A DNA stretch of 64,000 nt from Nitzschia sp. DOCU1 (GCA_951394045.1 OX596000.1:1-64000); one strand, 5' to 3'; positions 35,871-47,592 are shown, numbered from the stretch's first letter. Translations and numbers: made by a program. Notes: generated by a model from the letters alone, not told the origin.

Positions 35871-38800
35871 ATGAAGAGCAACTATCAACACCAAGAGGGC
35901 AGCCGCGACGGCAATAAGAAGATGGAGGTGACTGCAGCGGGGCCGCGGGCGCCGCAGCAGCCAAAATCAGGTAAATTGTCGGCCTCTTTCGGTGGGGGGT
36001 GCATTGCTCATCCTTGTTGCCGTGGAGCTACGTCGGCCGGCGCCTGTCTAGTACTCGTCATGCTGCTGGTTCTGCTCGCACTTCTATTCTGCGGCACCAC
36101 TACCGAACGTACTAATACTAGTAGTCGTGTAATTCCAAGCATTGCGGAGCCTGAATGGTCCGGACTACTTTCCAGGCTTTACTCTGTGGCTACGGTGGTA
36201 CGAATTCAAATTGATGACAAGAATGAAGAGGAAATTCAACAAGATGAGGAATACGATGAAGGCAAAGAGCAATATAACAACAACATCAGCAGAGAGCTCG
36301 AAGAGGAAACCGTCCTCAACGACGACTGTGTCTTCTCGGCTGAAACACCCTTTGCTTTCCTAATGCTAGTGGAGCTCCTTAGTCAGCAAGACAGATGCGT
36401 TGGTGTTGCAGCCGATGGGAGATTCGGCGTTTTAAGTGAAAACGACGAGGCTCAAATCAAGAATGAAATACTGACCACGTTCACCATTTTGGCAGAGCGA
36501 TATTGTGATCCAAATTCCCGTAACGTCACAAGCGTTGAGCTTGTCCGACAGGCAATTTCGCCTTCTGCTCCACCGTCGTCGCAGGAGGGAGGCACTTTGA
36601 CCTTGGAAATCAAAGTTCTGGGGACGCTGCGTTGCAAAGAATCAGAGGAGGGTTGCGACGTTGGTAAGATCGGTTTGTTCGATCTTCCTAGACCGCAGGA
36701 ACAGTTAGATATTCTACAACAAGAACAGACGTGTCCGTGCCCCGTGTCGAACAACACGGCATATACAATCGTAAACAACCGAGGTCCAACCGAGGCAGAG
36801 TTTATGGAAAAGTTTGGTGTCCTATTGGGCATTTCGGCTCCTCCACTAGAGTGCTCGGATCTTCGTGTTGCTGACTGTGCGTTTGGAAGTGTTTTCCAGT
36901 CGGCTCTTGTAATTACTTTTGCTGACCCCGAGGAGGCCAGAAATGCAACAGAACTTATTCAAACAGAGGCATTAAGGACGCTGAATGAACTTACTAAACC
37001 GGATGACCCCGAGGTTTGCTACCCAGAATTCCGGATCATCCAAAGTGTCGATGTTGTTTTCAACGAAGCCAGTCGCCAACTCCAGCAAATGGGCGCCAAG
37101 AACAATACTAATGAAACGAATTTCGCTAAGCCGCCACTTGCGAATTTCATGGCGCCAAAAGGTTTTGCAAATGGAAGTGAAGAATTGCTCAATGTCACTG
37201 TAGTTCCATCACAATCACCGACGCCTTTGTTCGATGCTGCCCCGCAGCTTACCGCTATCCTTTACGTTGAAGGAGTTTGTTCTGAATGTGGAAGTAAGCT
37301 CTTCTTGAGCGACGACGTAAACGCAAGACAAAGACATCTTCGAGAATCATTCCAACACGCAATGGTACTAGATCGTCCATCAAAGCGCCAACTTCAAGAA
37401 GATTTCGGCAACCTAACGGCAGAATCCTATTGCTATTGTCCCATTGATTCTCAAGTCGTGGCTTCGCCATTTTTGGCAATCGAGCAGTTCAAAACGACTC
37501 TGGAAGGGCGACTTCAGCTCGAGATCTTAGAAATCCAAGAGGTGGAGCCGGGCGACATCGGCTTAGACGACATGTATCGTTATCCCTGTACTGATGTAGC
37601 GACAACATTCCAGAAAAATGTCACGCTGGAGCTTCAGGTTACATGCAGTTCTGCTGAGTTATCTGCCAACGAAAAAACCAAGATCGCATTGGCTTACATT
37701 ACCGCCTACAATGGCCTTGGCAGTGCGGTGTGCGACCCGTTCAAGTTGGAAGTGACCTCCGCCAAGGTTGTTGAGACAGGAGCCTTTCTGGCCGACGGCG
37801 TCAGTTTACCACTCATGCTTGAAGTCAGTTGCGATCCGCTCGATACCAACGTTTACGGATTCCCCCAGTCCCCGATAAACGAGACAATGATGGGATCCGC
37901 AGGGGATGCGAGGAGACATTTGTACGAAGAAGCGGGGGGGATGTGTAGCTGTGAAGCAACACTACCCAGGCGGGCCCCATCGGAAGCCGAAGTCGTCGAT
38001 GCGCTTCGTCTATCTTTGTTGCAAGAGGAAGATGCCGGCCAAACCTCGTGCATTGCCAACACGACCGCATGTGACTTCGGGACGGGCTTCACGTCGAGTG
38101 TTCTACTTGAAGTTGCAGTCAACAATACCGTCGAAGTCGCAGCCGCCAACGAAACCCTTGCCGCTGATCCCCAGGAAACTGCAGCTATCTTGCAAACAGC
38201 ATATACAAATGCATTGAACAGGGTAGTCGGCGGTGGAAACGCCGTGCAATGCAACCCTTGGTTTGGCGTTGTCACCAATACTGAATACTTTCTCGACTTC
38301 GTTTATAACAGCGTCGAGAAGAGCGCTAACCAGACTGCTGCAAGGCGTCAGCTCCAGGCTATGGCAACAGCAACTGAAGGTCCTACAGCGAGCACGGCGC
38401 CTACTTCGGAACCGACAAGTACATTCATGTACTCCTGGCCTACCTCCGGCGCCAACGTCAGCGACGTTCCCACTGCGGCTCCAACTACTTTGTTCAATGA
38501 TGATAATCATTTTGTCGTGCTTGATGCATTTGGGGTGTGCAACGGTTGTCCAACGGAACTCGTTTTCAGTAACGAAGCCAATGATGTTCGGAGACGAATC
38601 AACAAGATCAGTAGTACCGAGGACAACTTTACGAGGGTCCTGCAAGATGTAGCGGGGGAGGTACCAGAATCCGAATGCTTTTGCCCGATCGGAACGGTTC
38701 AGGCTGTGCCCGATCTTCAGCAGATCTCGCTCCTTGAAATCGTTCAAGAGGAGTTAGCACAGCTGAGCAACACAATCACCTTAGTAGGAGCCGTATCTGG

Positions 38801-40868
38801 TTTGACGAGAGTCGAGTGTTTTGAAGAGACACCGTTCTCTACGACTATTGACTTTGCTTTCTCGGCCTTCGAGTGGGTTGTTGACAACCCAGATGACGTT
38901 CAAGGTCTGGGCGATGCCATTGCGAGAATTTACAACGGCCTGGTGGAAAATTACTGCGACGAGTACTTCCGCAATTCCATCTCACTGACGTATGTCCCAG
39001 GGAGCTTGCGGCGCTCGAATGTGCCAGCGACGAGGCACAGCAGAGACTTGCAAAACATGCCAGGATGTTTCAATTATCGTGCTACTTTCAACGTAGCTGG
39101 ACTTTGCCGTGGTTGCCAAGGCCTTGGTACACCAATCCCGTTATTCGGTAATAGCACAATCAATCGAAGGCTCCTTGACGACCTTATAGGGCAAGGACCT
39201 TCTTCGCAGCAATCCAAGCAGCGCCGACTACAAGCCACCGCCGCCGGATTGACATGTCTTTGCGATAGCATCTCGATTTCTGAACGAAGCGCTCCAAGCT
39301 TGGGTGCGATACGGACTGGATTAGCAGCATTGATTCCAAAGCCGTTGCCTTGGGCGCAGAATCCTTCGATTTGCGGCTTGCCAGTTCAAGTTGAGGTTCC
39401 CTGTCCAGCGATTCCAACAGGCCCCTCAACGACAATGACTATGAGATTCTACGCTCGTCGAGCTGATGGCGGGTGTCTGAAGGTCGCGGATTTACAGCAG
39501 ATAGCCGCCCTTTTCGAAGACACTTTTAATTCAAACATGCGGCTGGACCGCTTCACATGCGAGCCAGAATACCTTCAAGCCTCAAATGTTGTCATTGACC
39601 CGTCCACCATTGGTGGGTGCCGTCGCGAGCTATTGGGCGGTGTCGAGCTCGAGGACATCGAATCCCTTCCAACAAAAAGCACCCCTAGGCAACTTCTGCA
39701 AGACTTTTCTGAAATGTTTGCATCCATGACGGTCGCAGGAAACATTTACGCGACTGATATCGATGCCATTCTTGCCGGCCAAGGCCCGACTTTGCGTGCT
39801 GCCGCTGCAAGTATAGAAACGAGAAGTTTGGGGATCTACGAGATCGAAACTGGAAAAGCCACCAGGACTCCCAGTGCCATGCCATCCGCTTTTCCAAGCT
39901 CATTTCCAAGTTCGTTCCCAAGCTCGTTCCCAACCCAGTTTCCAAGTACTATACCCCCCTGCAGCCGACAGTCAGACTCGTGTACCGGAACAGTACAAGA
40001 GGTCCAAGAATGGTGTCAATTGTATTCCGCAAATTGCTGCCTAGATGATATCACCGATCCTTTGAATCCAGCATGCGATTGGGGCGGGGAAGCCACGATC
40101 TTTAAAGGATCGTGTAATGGCGCATATGCCTGCGACTTTGGAGCCTCGTCTCGATCCATCACCGTCAGTGCCGATTCTTGTACCGGAACGGCAGCGTGCT
40201 TGGACATTGCAACTTTGGGAGGAAGTTCCATTTCCATTGGCTCCTATTCTTGTAACGGTCCTTACTCATGCGCGTGGGTCGGTCAGCAGAAGGCAAAAGA
40301 AGTAGTGATTGGCGACAATTCCTGCAATGGGGATGCTTCTTCCTGCGAACAAGTAGCTGCCAGCGAAGGAATTTTGATATACATTGGCCCCGATTCCTGC
40401 AACGGTCCTGACGCGTGCGTGCTGGTTGGCGAGAACAAGGCCACGGAAGTTGTGATTGGTCCACAATCGTGCAATGATGAGATAGAAAATGCGTGCTATG
40501 GGGTTGGGAAAACTAGCGCTCTGTCCATCTCGATTGGCACCAGTTGCTGTATTGGGCTAAGTGCGTGCGATTCTCTTGGGTATTTCTCGGCAACCGACGT
40601 GGTGATCGGGTCACAATCTTGCCTTGGCGACTTTGCGTGCAACAGAGTTGGTCTGGGCGCTGCTGCTACCATACGGACTGGTGACAAATCTTGCCTTGGA
40701 GACTCTGCTTGCCAGGATGTTGGTGGTTCGAAGGCTATTTCAGTGGAGATTTCGAAATCGGCTTGCAAGTCGGATTGCCTAGGCAGCTGTACGGGAGTTG
40801 ACTCGTCGGTCGCGGAATTAGTGGAATGCAGCGACTGCGTTTGTTCCTGCAACTCTGGCTGTGTATGA
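35871..40868 (+). CDS. Large Cys-rich surface protein with RXL motifs (copy 2)
   Basis: 1665 aa with the same sequence as the protein at 15676: signal anchor at 57-75, N-glycosylated Cys modules, about a dozen R-x-L sites, a P/S/F linker and C-terminal SCNGxxAC repeats. Two identical copies of a 5-kb gene imply either a very recent duplication or one gene assembled twice. Confidence 0.85.
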   Translation: MKSNYQHQEGSRDGNKKMEVTAAGPRAPQQPKSGKLSASFGGGCIAHPCCRGATSAGACLVLVMLLVLLALLFCGTTTERTNTSSRVIPSIAEPEWSGLLSRLYSVATVVRIQIDDKNEEEIQQDEEYDEGKEQYNNNISRELEEETVLNDDCVFSAETPFAFLMLVELLSQQDRCVGVAADGRFGVLSENDEAQIKNEILTTFTILAERYCDPNSRNVTSVELVRQAISPSAPPSSQEGGTLTLEIKVLGTLRCKESEEGCDVGKIGLFDLPRPQEQLDILQQEQTCPCPVSNNTAYTIVNNRGPTEAEFMEKFGVLLGISAPPLECSDLRVADCAFGSVFQSALVITFADPEEARNATELIQTEALRTLNELTKPDDPEVCYPEFRIIQSVDVVFNEASRQLQQMGAKNNTNETNFAKPPLANFMAPKGFANGSEELLNVTVVPSQSPTPLFDAAPQLTAILYVEGVCSECGSKLFLSDDVNARQRHLRESFQHAMVLDRPSKRQLQEDFGNLTAESYCYCPIDSQVVASPFLAIEQFKTTLEGRLQLEILEIQEVEPGDIGLDDMYRYPCTDVATTFQKNVTLELQVTCSSAELSANEKTKIALAYITAYNGLGSAVCDPFKLEVTSAKVVETGAFLADGVSLPLMLEVSCDPLDTNVYGFPQSPINETMMGSAGDARRHLYEEAGGMCSCEATLPRRAPSEAEVVDALRLSLLQEEDAGQTSCIANTTACDFGTGFTSSVLLEVAVNNTVEVAAANETLAADPQETAAILQTAYTNALNRVVGGGNAVQCNPWFGVVTNTEYFLDFVYNSVEKSANQTAARRQLQAMATATEGPTASTAPTSEPTSTFMYSWPTSGANVSDVPTAAPTTLFNDDNHFVVLDAFGVCNGCPTELVFSNEANDVRRRINKISSTEDNFTRVLQDVAGEVPESECFCPIGTVQAVPDLQQISLLEIVQEELAQLSNTITLVGAVSGLTRVECFEETPFSTTIDFAFSAFEWVVDNPDDVQGLGDAIARIYNGLVENYCDEYFRNSISLTYVPGSLRRSNVPATRHSRDLQNMPGCFNYRATFNVAGLCRGCQGLGTPIPLFGNSTINRRLLDDLIGQGPSSQQSKQRRLQATAAGLTCLCDSISISERSAPSLGAIRTGLAALIPKPLPWAQNPSICGLPVQVEVPCPAIPTGPSTTMTMRFYARRADGGCLKVADLQQIAALFEDTFNSNMRLDRFTCEPEYLQASNVVIDPSTIGGCRRELLGGVELEDIESLPTKSTPRQLLQDFSEMFASMTVAGNIYATDIDAILAGQGPTLRAAAASIETRSLGIYEIETGKATRTPSAMPSAFPSSFPSSFPSSFPTQFPSTIPPCSRQSDSCTGTVQEVQEWCQLYSANCCLDDITDPLNPACDWGGEATIFKGSCNGAYACDFGASSRSITVSADSCTGTAACLDIATLGGSSISIGSYSCNGPYSCAWVGQQKAKEVVIGDNSCNGDASSCEQVAASEGILIYIGPDSCNGPDACVLVGENKATEVVIGPQSCNDEIENACYGVGKTSALSISIGTSCCIGLSACDSLGYFSATDVVIGSQSCLGDFACNRVGLGAAATIRTGDKSCLGDSACQDVGGSKAISVEISKSACKSDCLGSCTGVDSSVAELVECSDCVCSCNSGCV

Positions 40869-41148
40869 TAATGATAAAAGTAGGCCAGGCTGGCCGGAGC
40901 TTTAGTGCCGTCGTAATCTCAAAGATACAATCATTTATCTCAGGGCCAGCTACTTCAAAATATGATGCGTATCGACGTAGTGCAATGAAACTCATTTGGC
41001 CGGTCGATCGTCTGGCATGTGTACGTATTCGTGACTGGACTGTTTTCAGTCTCGCGCGTACCATCGCCCATTGCGCTCGAATGAGTCGAAACATCTTGCC
41101 GCGCGGCTGTTTGTCGCGGGCCCCACAAAACCTTTTTGGTGGTTTCGT

Positions 41149-41162
41149 TGATGATATCATCA
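41149..41162. promoter_or_regulatory. 14-bp palindrome upstream of BUD31 (copy 2)
   Basis: TGATGATATCATCA, 65 bp before the start codon. Possible protein-binding site; no known factor assigned. Confidence 0.35.
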
Positions 41163-41227
41163 TGGAAACGCAGTAGCATAACCTAAATCACTTCTGCATC
41201 AACGACATTACAGTCCACGACACCACA

Positions 41228-42141
41228 ATGCCCCTCCCACAACGATGGCACAAAAAGAAACAGCCGCCCCCCGGCTTCGATGTGATTGAAGCTACACTAG
41301 ACGCTCTCGAGCATGAACTACGCGACAAAATCAAGGAGAACACCGACACCAAGCGCAAGACGGAATCCATGTGGCCCGTCCATCAAATCAACTGGCAAAA
41401 GTCTCGTTATGTCTATGATATGTATTATACCTATCATCGTATCTCCAAACAAGTCTATGACTACTGTATTCAACAGAAGCTGATTGATGCGGCGTTGATT
41501 GCCAAGGTACGTCTTGTGAACAAGAAATCTGCATTCTTTGACATGTTTGTGCGCCGTCTCATGATTTGTTCCGTGATCGGTAGTGGAAAAAGCCAGGCTA
41601 CGAACGTTTGTGCAGCACTTATGTCATCAATCCTACGAATTATAAGTTTGGCACCACATCGATTTGTCGCGTCCCGCTGTGGGATCGTTCGCCAGAAGCC
41701 AAGGCGGCACAAGATCCCACCACGGGTTGTTTGGGATGTGCGTCGGGCAAAGGCGCTGGGCCCCGCAATATCTTTGGCAACAAATATGGACAATACTTGG
41801 CGGCCGTGCAAGTGGCACGAGAAGAGCGGTTGGCAAAACTGCGAGCTGATAAAGCGGCGGCGGCAGCAGCAAAGAAAGAAAAGGATAGCGAGGACGACGA
41901 CGATAAAGAAACGGACGATGAAGATACTGACAATGACGACGACGACGACGACGATTATGGTCCATCTCCGTCGGCTGGTATTTGGGCGGGGTCACAAAAG
42001 CTTCAAGAGGAATCTAATCAAATGCTCATGAATCAACTGGGGGGCGATGATGACGATGACGGCGAAGCAGAAACAGATGACGATGAAGAGGACGACGAAG
42101 GTCCAGCACCACCGCCTGCCAAAAAGATTCGACAAGAGTAA
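41228..42141 (+). CDS. BUD31: BUD31/G10 splicing factor with acidic tail (copy 2)
   Basis: Exons 41228-41506 and 41584-42141, 278 aa, the same as the gene at 21033. Carries the BUD31 N-terminal domain, four instead of nine zinc-binding cysteines, and a long Asp/Glu-rich tail. A core spliceosomal gene is normally single-copy, so finding it twice without change favours an assembly duplicate. Confidence 0.92.
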
Positions 42142-42310
42142 CAAGTAGAATTATACTATTGGATGGGCTACTTTTTATTATCTACTTGAAACTAGCTGGG
42201 AGGGACTTCTCTACATCCGTGAGCTACTCTATTGGAGGCTTCAGTATAGTTTAGAACCTCGACGATTATAGCAGCTAAAAGTGATGTACCACATCGAGTG
42301 GCTAGCTAGT

Positions 42311-43267
42311 TTACCAATCGGGTGCCGGCGCTAATTGTGTCACGTCAATACTCAGAATATCTGGTCCATTATTCGGAGTCGAAGTCAATTTGGCATAAAA
42401 GTACGCCTTGAGGCCTCCGGCATTGCCCAGAGCTCCCGTTTCACCCGCTTTGAGGATCCATTCCAAAATACGATCATAATCCTCATCGGGATGTATAAAC
42501 GTCATGTGCGTTCTAGATTCATTGTACAGTACCATGGGGTATTTGGGTGTATCTTCGTCGGCAGGGGAAGGATCTGGCAAGGCCCGTTGAATCTTTACAA
42601 TTTCACGGCCTTGTTCGTCATATGTGGGAGCAGGTGCTGCCGCTGCTTTTTTCCGATTGCCCTTTTTCTTTCCACTACTACTAGATGCCGCAGCCGCTGC
42701 TTTTGGTTTTGGAGTCTGAAAGTTGATCAAGGCTTGATGGGGTTTGGAGCCGCTCTTGTCCATGGGCACATCTAAAAAGACGTGCACATAATCTCTGGCT
42801 AAGGCCTCAGCTTCGGCTTGTTGTCGAGCGGCGCGTTCGGCTAGAGTTGCCGCTGTATATTCCTGGGCGACCCAAGCAACGTTGGAGCCGATGGTGTAGA
42901 GTTGTGGCGGCTGATCTTGGAGTTTTAATTTCTCGATTAAATCTGCATTGCTGCTCTTGTCGTCGTCACTGGTCGTCGTTGTCGATGCACTAGACGGTGT
43001 TTGCTGTTGAATTGCCTTTTTCCATACTTTTTTCACGTCGGTCAATTGTACAGTCCTTAATACGGCGTATTCCTTGCCCTTGGAAGCCAAATCTTGCGAG
43101 ATTTCCCGATGGACTTGGCTTTGTGAGGCGTCGGGTTTGGCGAACTTGATGGCTCGCACTAATTCCAGCAATTCCTCCCGAGAGACGCCATCTGAACTAG
43201 CAGTGACATTAGTCGCTGCAGTAGCTGCGGGTGGTTCCGTCATGGCGTCGAATGCTATGGATAGCAA
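42311..43267 (-). CDS. Hypothetical protein, diatom-type, 318 aa (copy 2)
   Basis: Same sequence as 22116-23072: N-terminal helical unit, Ser/Thr linkers, Lys/Ala patch and a C-terminal domain with TFIHPDEDYDRILEW. Alternative start at 43243. No family recognised. Confidence 0.75.
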   Translation of the reverse strand: MLSIAFDAMTEPPAATAATNVTASSDGVSREELLELVRAIKFAKPDASQSQVHREISQDLASKGKEYAVLRTVQLTDVKKVWKKAIQQQTPSSASTTTTSDDDKSSNADLIEKLKLQDQPPQLYTIGSNVAWVAQEYTAATLAERAARQQAEAEALARDYVHVFLDVPMDKSGSKPHQALINFQTPKPKAAAAASSSSGKKKGNRKKAAAAPAPTYDEQGREIVKIQRALPDPSPADEDTPKYPMVLYNESRTHMTFIHPDEDYDRILEWILKAGETGALGNAGGLKAYFYAKLTSTPNNGPDILSIDVTQLAPAPDW

Positions 43268-43695
43268 GCAAATGCTGCCCTACTGGCTACAGAGGCATCA
43301 TTGTTGCACCAAAGTCGATCGTCGGGGACATCGTCCACCGCGCTTAGTGTGTCTATCTACACGTAATGGGTTATGGAGCCCACCTGACGTCACGCATTGG
43401 ATTCAGTTTTCCATTCGCATCGGTCGGTTTGCTTTTTGGGCTTCGCAAGATTGCCCGGCTTCAACGTCCGCGCCCGCCGATCATCTTCCGCCGATATTAA
43501 TGGCTCGCCGAAAAGATTGAAATAGGCGCCAAGGCAGCTAACTACGGGTACGCTTCCACAAATGCTATCATAATCTGTCTCCCAAGCAGCATAACTTGCA
43601 CAACACAACTCGGCTATTGCAACATTGTTCTTTGGATACTTCTTCCAGACTCGCCCCTCTGCTGCGAGCGCTTGCACTAGTATCGACTGAAGATC
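43268..43695. promoter_or_regulatory. Bidirectional promoter region with TGACGTCA (copy 2)
   Basis: As in copy 1; the TGACGTCA palindrome lies at 43385-43392. Confidence 0.5.
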
Positions 43696-45286
43696 ATGGC
43701 ATCGCCCTATGTCAATGTCGACGGCTTGGGGGCAGATCCGAAATTAACATCTGCATCGGGGCCTTTGGCCGGTTCTTCGAGTATTCCGACAATACCTTCC
43801 AATCCATTGGGCGGTGGGCCGGCTGTGAATCAGCAACAACACCAGAAATATCAGCTTCGGCAGCACCAAGCCATCGCTCATCCTGCTGTGGATGCTCCTC
43901 GCCATAATCTGTCTCCTGAAAGTTCCTCCCGTGAAGCATCTGCCTCTCAGATGAATCATCAAGGGACAACGTCGACGTCGACGCCCGCCGCTTCGTTAAT
44001 CGAAGGACATTATCGATCGCTTTCGGACGACCCACAGTTAATCATCGATCCCAATCAACCGTCGGCGCGTTTAGAAGACATGTCTCATCGACCGACATCT
44101 TTGCATGAATTCTTTCGCGATTTCTGGATAGAGCTGCAAGAATTGGTGCAAGAATTGGCCTTTTATGGCAAAAACAAGACGTGGAAAAAGAAAATCATGG
44201 CAGTCCTATTGCTTGTCAGCAGTGTATTGGTCTGTTCGGATTTGCTCTTTGGAGACTTTATCTACACGCATCTCGAACACTTTATCCATTGGATGGCGTC
44301 ACATGCGGCAACGGCAGTATTGGCGTTTGTTGGAATCTTTGTGTTGAGTACACGTGAGTAGCAAACACCCCAGTGAAAGGTGGAAGTTTCACGAAGTTGA
44401 GATGGAGGTACTTACTCGCCATGTATACCTCTCTCTCTTCTCGTTCTTGTTTTTATGAATATAGTCATTTTCATCCCACCCGCACTCTTAATTTTCGGAG
44501 CGGGCTATGCCTTTGCTCAGGCTCTTGGCTTGGGTTGGGGTATTTTGGCGGCAGTCCTCAGTTGTTTAATAGGGTCGTGTATTGGTGCCCTCTTGGCGTT
44601 TTTGCGAAGCCGATACATGATGCGAGACATGATTTACTTGTTTAGCAAACGCTATCCTTTGGTGCGAGCGGCAGATCGGGCACTCAAACGAAATGGGTTT
44701 CACATCATGCTGCTGTTAAGATTGTGCCCCCTGATTCCTTTCAATGGGCTCAACTATTGTTGTGGGATTACGGGGGTCAGTCTAGAGGACTTTACAATGA
44801 GTTTGATTGGAATTATACCCTTTCAAGTATTTACCATTGTCGTGGGTGCCACGACGGGTACGTTTGCTCTAGAGGCAAGAGCGGAAAACTATAATTCCAG
44901 GCAAGAAATTGGATTCATCATTTTGATTGCGCTAGGGGTGGCGAGTGGATTATTGGCTTTGGTACATACGTGGCGAGTGGTCAAGAAGGAATTGCGAAAG
45001 GTACGTTGTTAGTGAAGAGTGAGGGTTCGTGGGGACGCAGCGGGACGTCGGGCAAGAGTGCACGAGTTGGTATCTAACCTGCTTGTCTTCTTTCTTCTTG
45101 ATGCATTAGGAATTGGAATTGACGCCAGAGCAATTCGACACCTACCTTCACCCTGACGAAACGGAGCAAGGCGGAATGGAGCCCTCGATAGAAATTCGCC
45201 ACATGGCTAGTAGAAACGAGACGGGCGACTTGCAATGGGAACAATGTTATAATGACGACGAGGAGTGGTTTTGGGTGTGGACCTAG
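43696..45286 (+). CDS. VTT-domain membrane protein, TVP38/TMEM64 family (copy 2)
   Basis: Exons 43696-44353, 44465-45000 and 45110-45286, 456 aa, the same as 23501-25091. Disordered N-terminus, about six membrane segments with the LLLRLCPLIPFNGLNY core, and an acidic tail encoded by the last exon. Confidence 0.9.
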
Positions 45287-45563
45287 TAGGACTCTCTTTT
45301 GGGAGTGAAACTATGCTCACTGGAAGCCAGCCATGTACCCTTGAATGGTATCCAGCAACGCTTCTTCTGAGCCGCTGTCACCTTTCGTGACCGTTAGCCT
45401 TTTGCTACTTCTCGCTAGCAGCTCCTGTCGGCCCCTAGCTAGTATCTTCTTACACTTAACAAAATGAAGGGATCGTGCTTCTAACAACCCCGATGGATGA
45501 CTAGACAGATAGTTGATGTTGGGTACAATCCGTAGTTTGCGTCGCACCAAAGACGAAAGGTTG

Positions 45564-46334
45564 TTATTTTTTTCTTTTGTTTGCTGGGGGCTCTGCCCCA
45601 ACGTTGACTCCACGTCGATGCATCGTTGGCGTCAAGGCTTCTTGGACCATGAATCGCGCGACGTCCAGTTTGGCCATGTTGAAACCCAAGGCATCCAGCC
45701 CTTTTTCTTGTTGTAGCCAGTACTTTCCTACGGGCACAACGTCCTCACTAATACCGACCGGCCGGACGAATAGGTAATCCAGCATTGTGGCTTTGTAAGC
45801 GATTTCCATTGCAGTCAAATCTTCAAAAGCTTTTTTGGAATTTGTTTTAAATAACAACGCCATAATTTTGCCTGCCCAATGATATTCCATGGGTGGCCAA
45901 TCTTCTTCCACGCCCATGGAGGAACATACCACTACACGTTGGATATTAGCTTCTTGCATGGCCTGAATGACTTGCTTGTTTCCATCGTGCGCAATCAGCC
46001 CGTGGGTTCTCAACTTCTTGTTGCTCCATCCTGGTTGTCGATGACCCAAACAAGATATGACGGCATCCACTCCCTGAAAATGTTGGGCCAAATCCATCTG
46101 CGGCTTTTTCCATGAATCCTCCACCTTGAACACATTGACTTTTTCAGGATGATCTTTGGCTGGATTTGTGTGCCCCCCAGGGCAGCCACATTCCCAGCTC
46201 TTCTCATCCAATAGTTCCGGATATTCGGTAATGACCGTAATCTTCTCGACGATGCTCTGTTCCAGAGCGGCTACAATCGCATGCCGGCCGACATCACTGA
46301 GTCCTCCAATTCCATACAAGACCACGAGCTTCAT
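45564..46334 (-). CDS. Atypical SDR / NmrA-like NAD(P)-binding protein (copy 2)
   Basis: 256 aa, same as 25369-26139. Rossmann start MKLVVLYGIGGLSDVG; upstream in-frame ATG at 46403 is the alternative start. Divergent from the EF-hand gene, which is complete only beside this copy. Confidence 0.8.
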   Translation of the reverse strand: MKLVVLYGIGGLSDVGRHAIVAALEQSIVEKITVITEYPELLDEKSWECGCPGGHTNPAKDHPEKVNVFKVEDSWKKPQMDLAQHFQGVDAVISCLGHRQPGWSNKKLRTHGLIAHDGNKQVIQAMQEANIQRVVVCSSMGVEEDWPPMEYHWAGKIMALLFKTNSKKAFEDLTAMEIAYKATMLDYLFVRPVGISEDVVPVGKYWLQQEKGLDALGFNMAKLDVARFMVQEALTPTMHRRGVNVGAEPPANKRKK

Positions 46335-46690
46335 TGTTGTAATAATAACAATCGGGACAAGGGTAGCTGACAAGTTGTGCAAAAGATCAACTATGAGACA
46401 CAAGTGCTAAGGGATATGAAGGAATGAGAACCTTTCGATGATTCGTGACTCTCCGTCGGAACAATCGGGATCATCTTTTGGTTCATTCGTGTATGGTATG
46501 TACTGTAGTGTGTCTGCTAGTAGCAGTCAATGAAGTCGTAGCGCGCCTCAACGGTCTTTCCAACGCACGCTCGCACGAGGATGCCAAGGCATGAGATCTT
46601 TAATGGCGGGACGTCTCGTGGACTTCCCGTCTTCACTGTGTTCTGACATGTGACCATGGCAGAATTCATTTCTTTCTACCTAGCTTTGTC

Positions 46691-47592
46691 ATGAACCAGG
46701 TTGAGTATATTCCTCCTCCCAAAGAGTCCAAGGCCCAAAAGGCCAAGAGAAAGGCCAGGAAGCATGCAGGACAGCTCAGAGGTGCGATCGGCGTGTACTT
46801 GAAGAAAATTGCAAATTCTTTGAAAAAGGTCATATTCAACTCATCGATGTTTGTTTGCCTGATTCGTTCCTGCTTTCCTCAGACCTTGCCAAGAATGCTA
46901 CTAATCGACTGACATCGTCGCGCGCCTTTCGAAGCCTAGTGGACTGGGCGTATCGTGTCTGTGACAAGAAAAAAACCAATCACATTAGCTCGGAAGAATT
47001 ATACTCTGGGTTGCTTTTGGTTCACTTGAATTTGGCAAGATTTTGTGGTTCAGCGGCATGTATGGTACGTTGTGGTCCAGTCAAAATCGCATCGGTGCAC
47101 CGAGACTCGGCTATGAATAACTTGGTGTATTGGGCTGCTATTCTTACTGCATGCTGCTGGCCTTCGTCTCTCACGCCTCCCCTTCTTTTTATCATCTAGC
47201 CTCCATCACGGGACATTGTGCAAGATTTGTTTGAAGCTTGTGATGTTGATGATTCTGGCGGTATTGATCGAGAAGAGTTCAATATCATTGTCAAAGTAAC
47301 ATGCGCTCAAATTTTTGGCCGGGTTTTGATCAATTACGCTACTCTTCTTTTCGTCATTCCCTTTCTGGCCAAGTTGATTGTGGATCGATACTTGGATCCA
47401 GACAACTTTTATTTGGATATGATTTGTATTCAATTTACGGGGACCGTCTTGTTTGTGTTAGTGGTGCCTCTATTGTGGAAAATTGTGGACAAGGGAGCGC
47501 ATTACGAGGCTGGTCGACAAGCGGATCGGCAACGAAGTGAACGTAATTTGAATTCGAGTGATCATTCAACAAACGATAAGAAGAACGATTGA
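46691..47592 (+). CDS. EF-hand membrane protein, complete gene
   Basis: Exons 46691-46828, 46894-47064 and 47200-47592 give 233 aa. The first intron (65 bp, GTCATA...CCAAG) is placed on frame: the nearer CTCAG acceptor at 46882 would give an early stop, while AAG at 46893 restores NATNRLTSSRAFRSLVDW. The second is GTACGT...TCTAG (135 bp). A basic N-terminus (KESKAQKAKRKARKH) precedes two EF-hands: a weak one at about 70-81 (DKKKTNHISSEE) and a canonical calcium loop at 118-129 (DVDDSGGIDREE). Two membrane helices follow (LINYATLLFVIPFLAKLIV; FTGTVLFVLVVPLLW) and a charged tail. A calcium-responsive membrane protein is inferred; no channel motif seen. Its first 42 codons are repeated at 26496. 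Confidence 0.82.
46829..46893 (+). other. EF-hand gene intron 1 (inferred)
   Basis: 65 bp, phase 0. The acceptor choice (AAG at 46893 rather than CAG at 46882) rests on reading frame only. Confidence 0.6.
47065..47199 (+). other. EF-hand gene intron 2
   Basis: 135 bp, GTACGT donor, T/C-rich tract and CATCTAG acceptor, phase 0. Confidence 0.8.

Larger units (their letters stand above)
35271..46817. repeat. Large duplicated segment, copy 2 (11,547 bp)
   Basis: Direct copy of 15076-26622. The left junction falls 57 bp upstream of the uL15 ATG. On the right the sequence continues through the whole EF-hand gene, so this copy looks like the native locus on that side. Confidence 0.95.
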
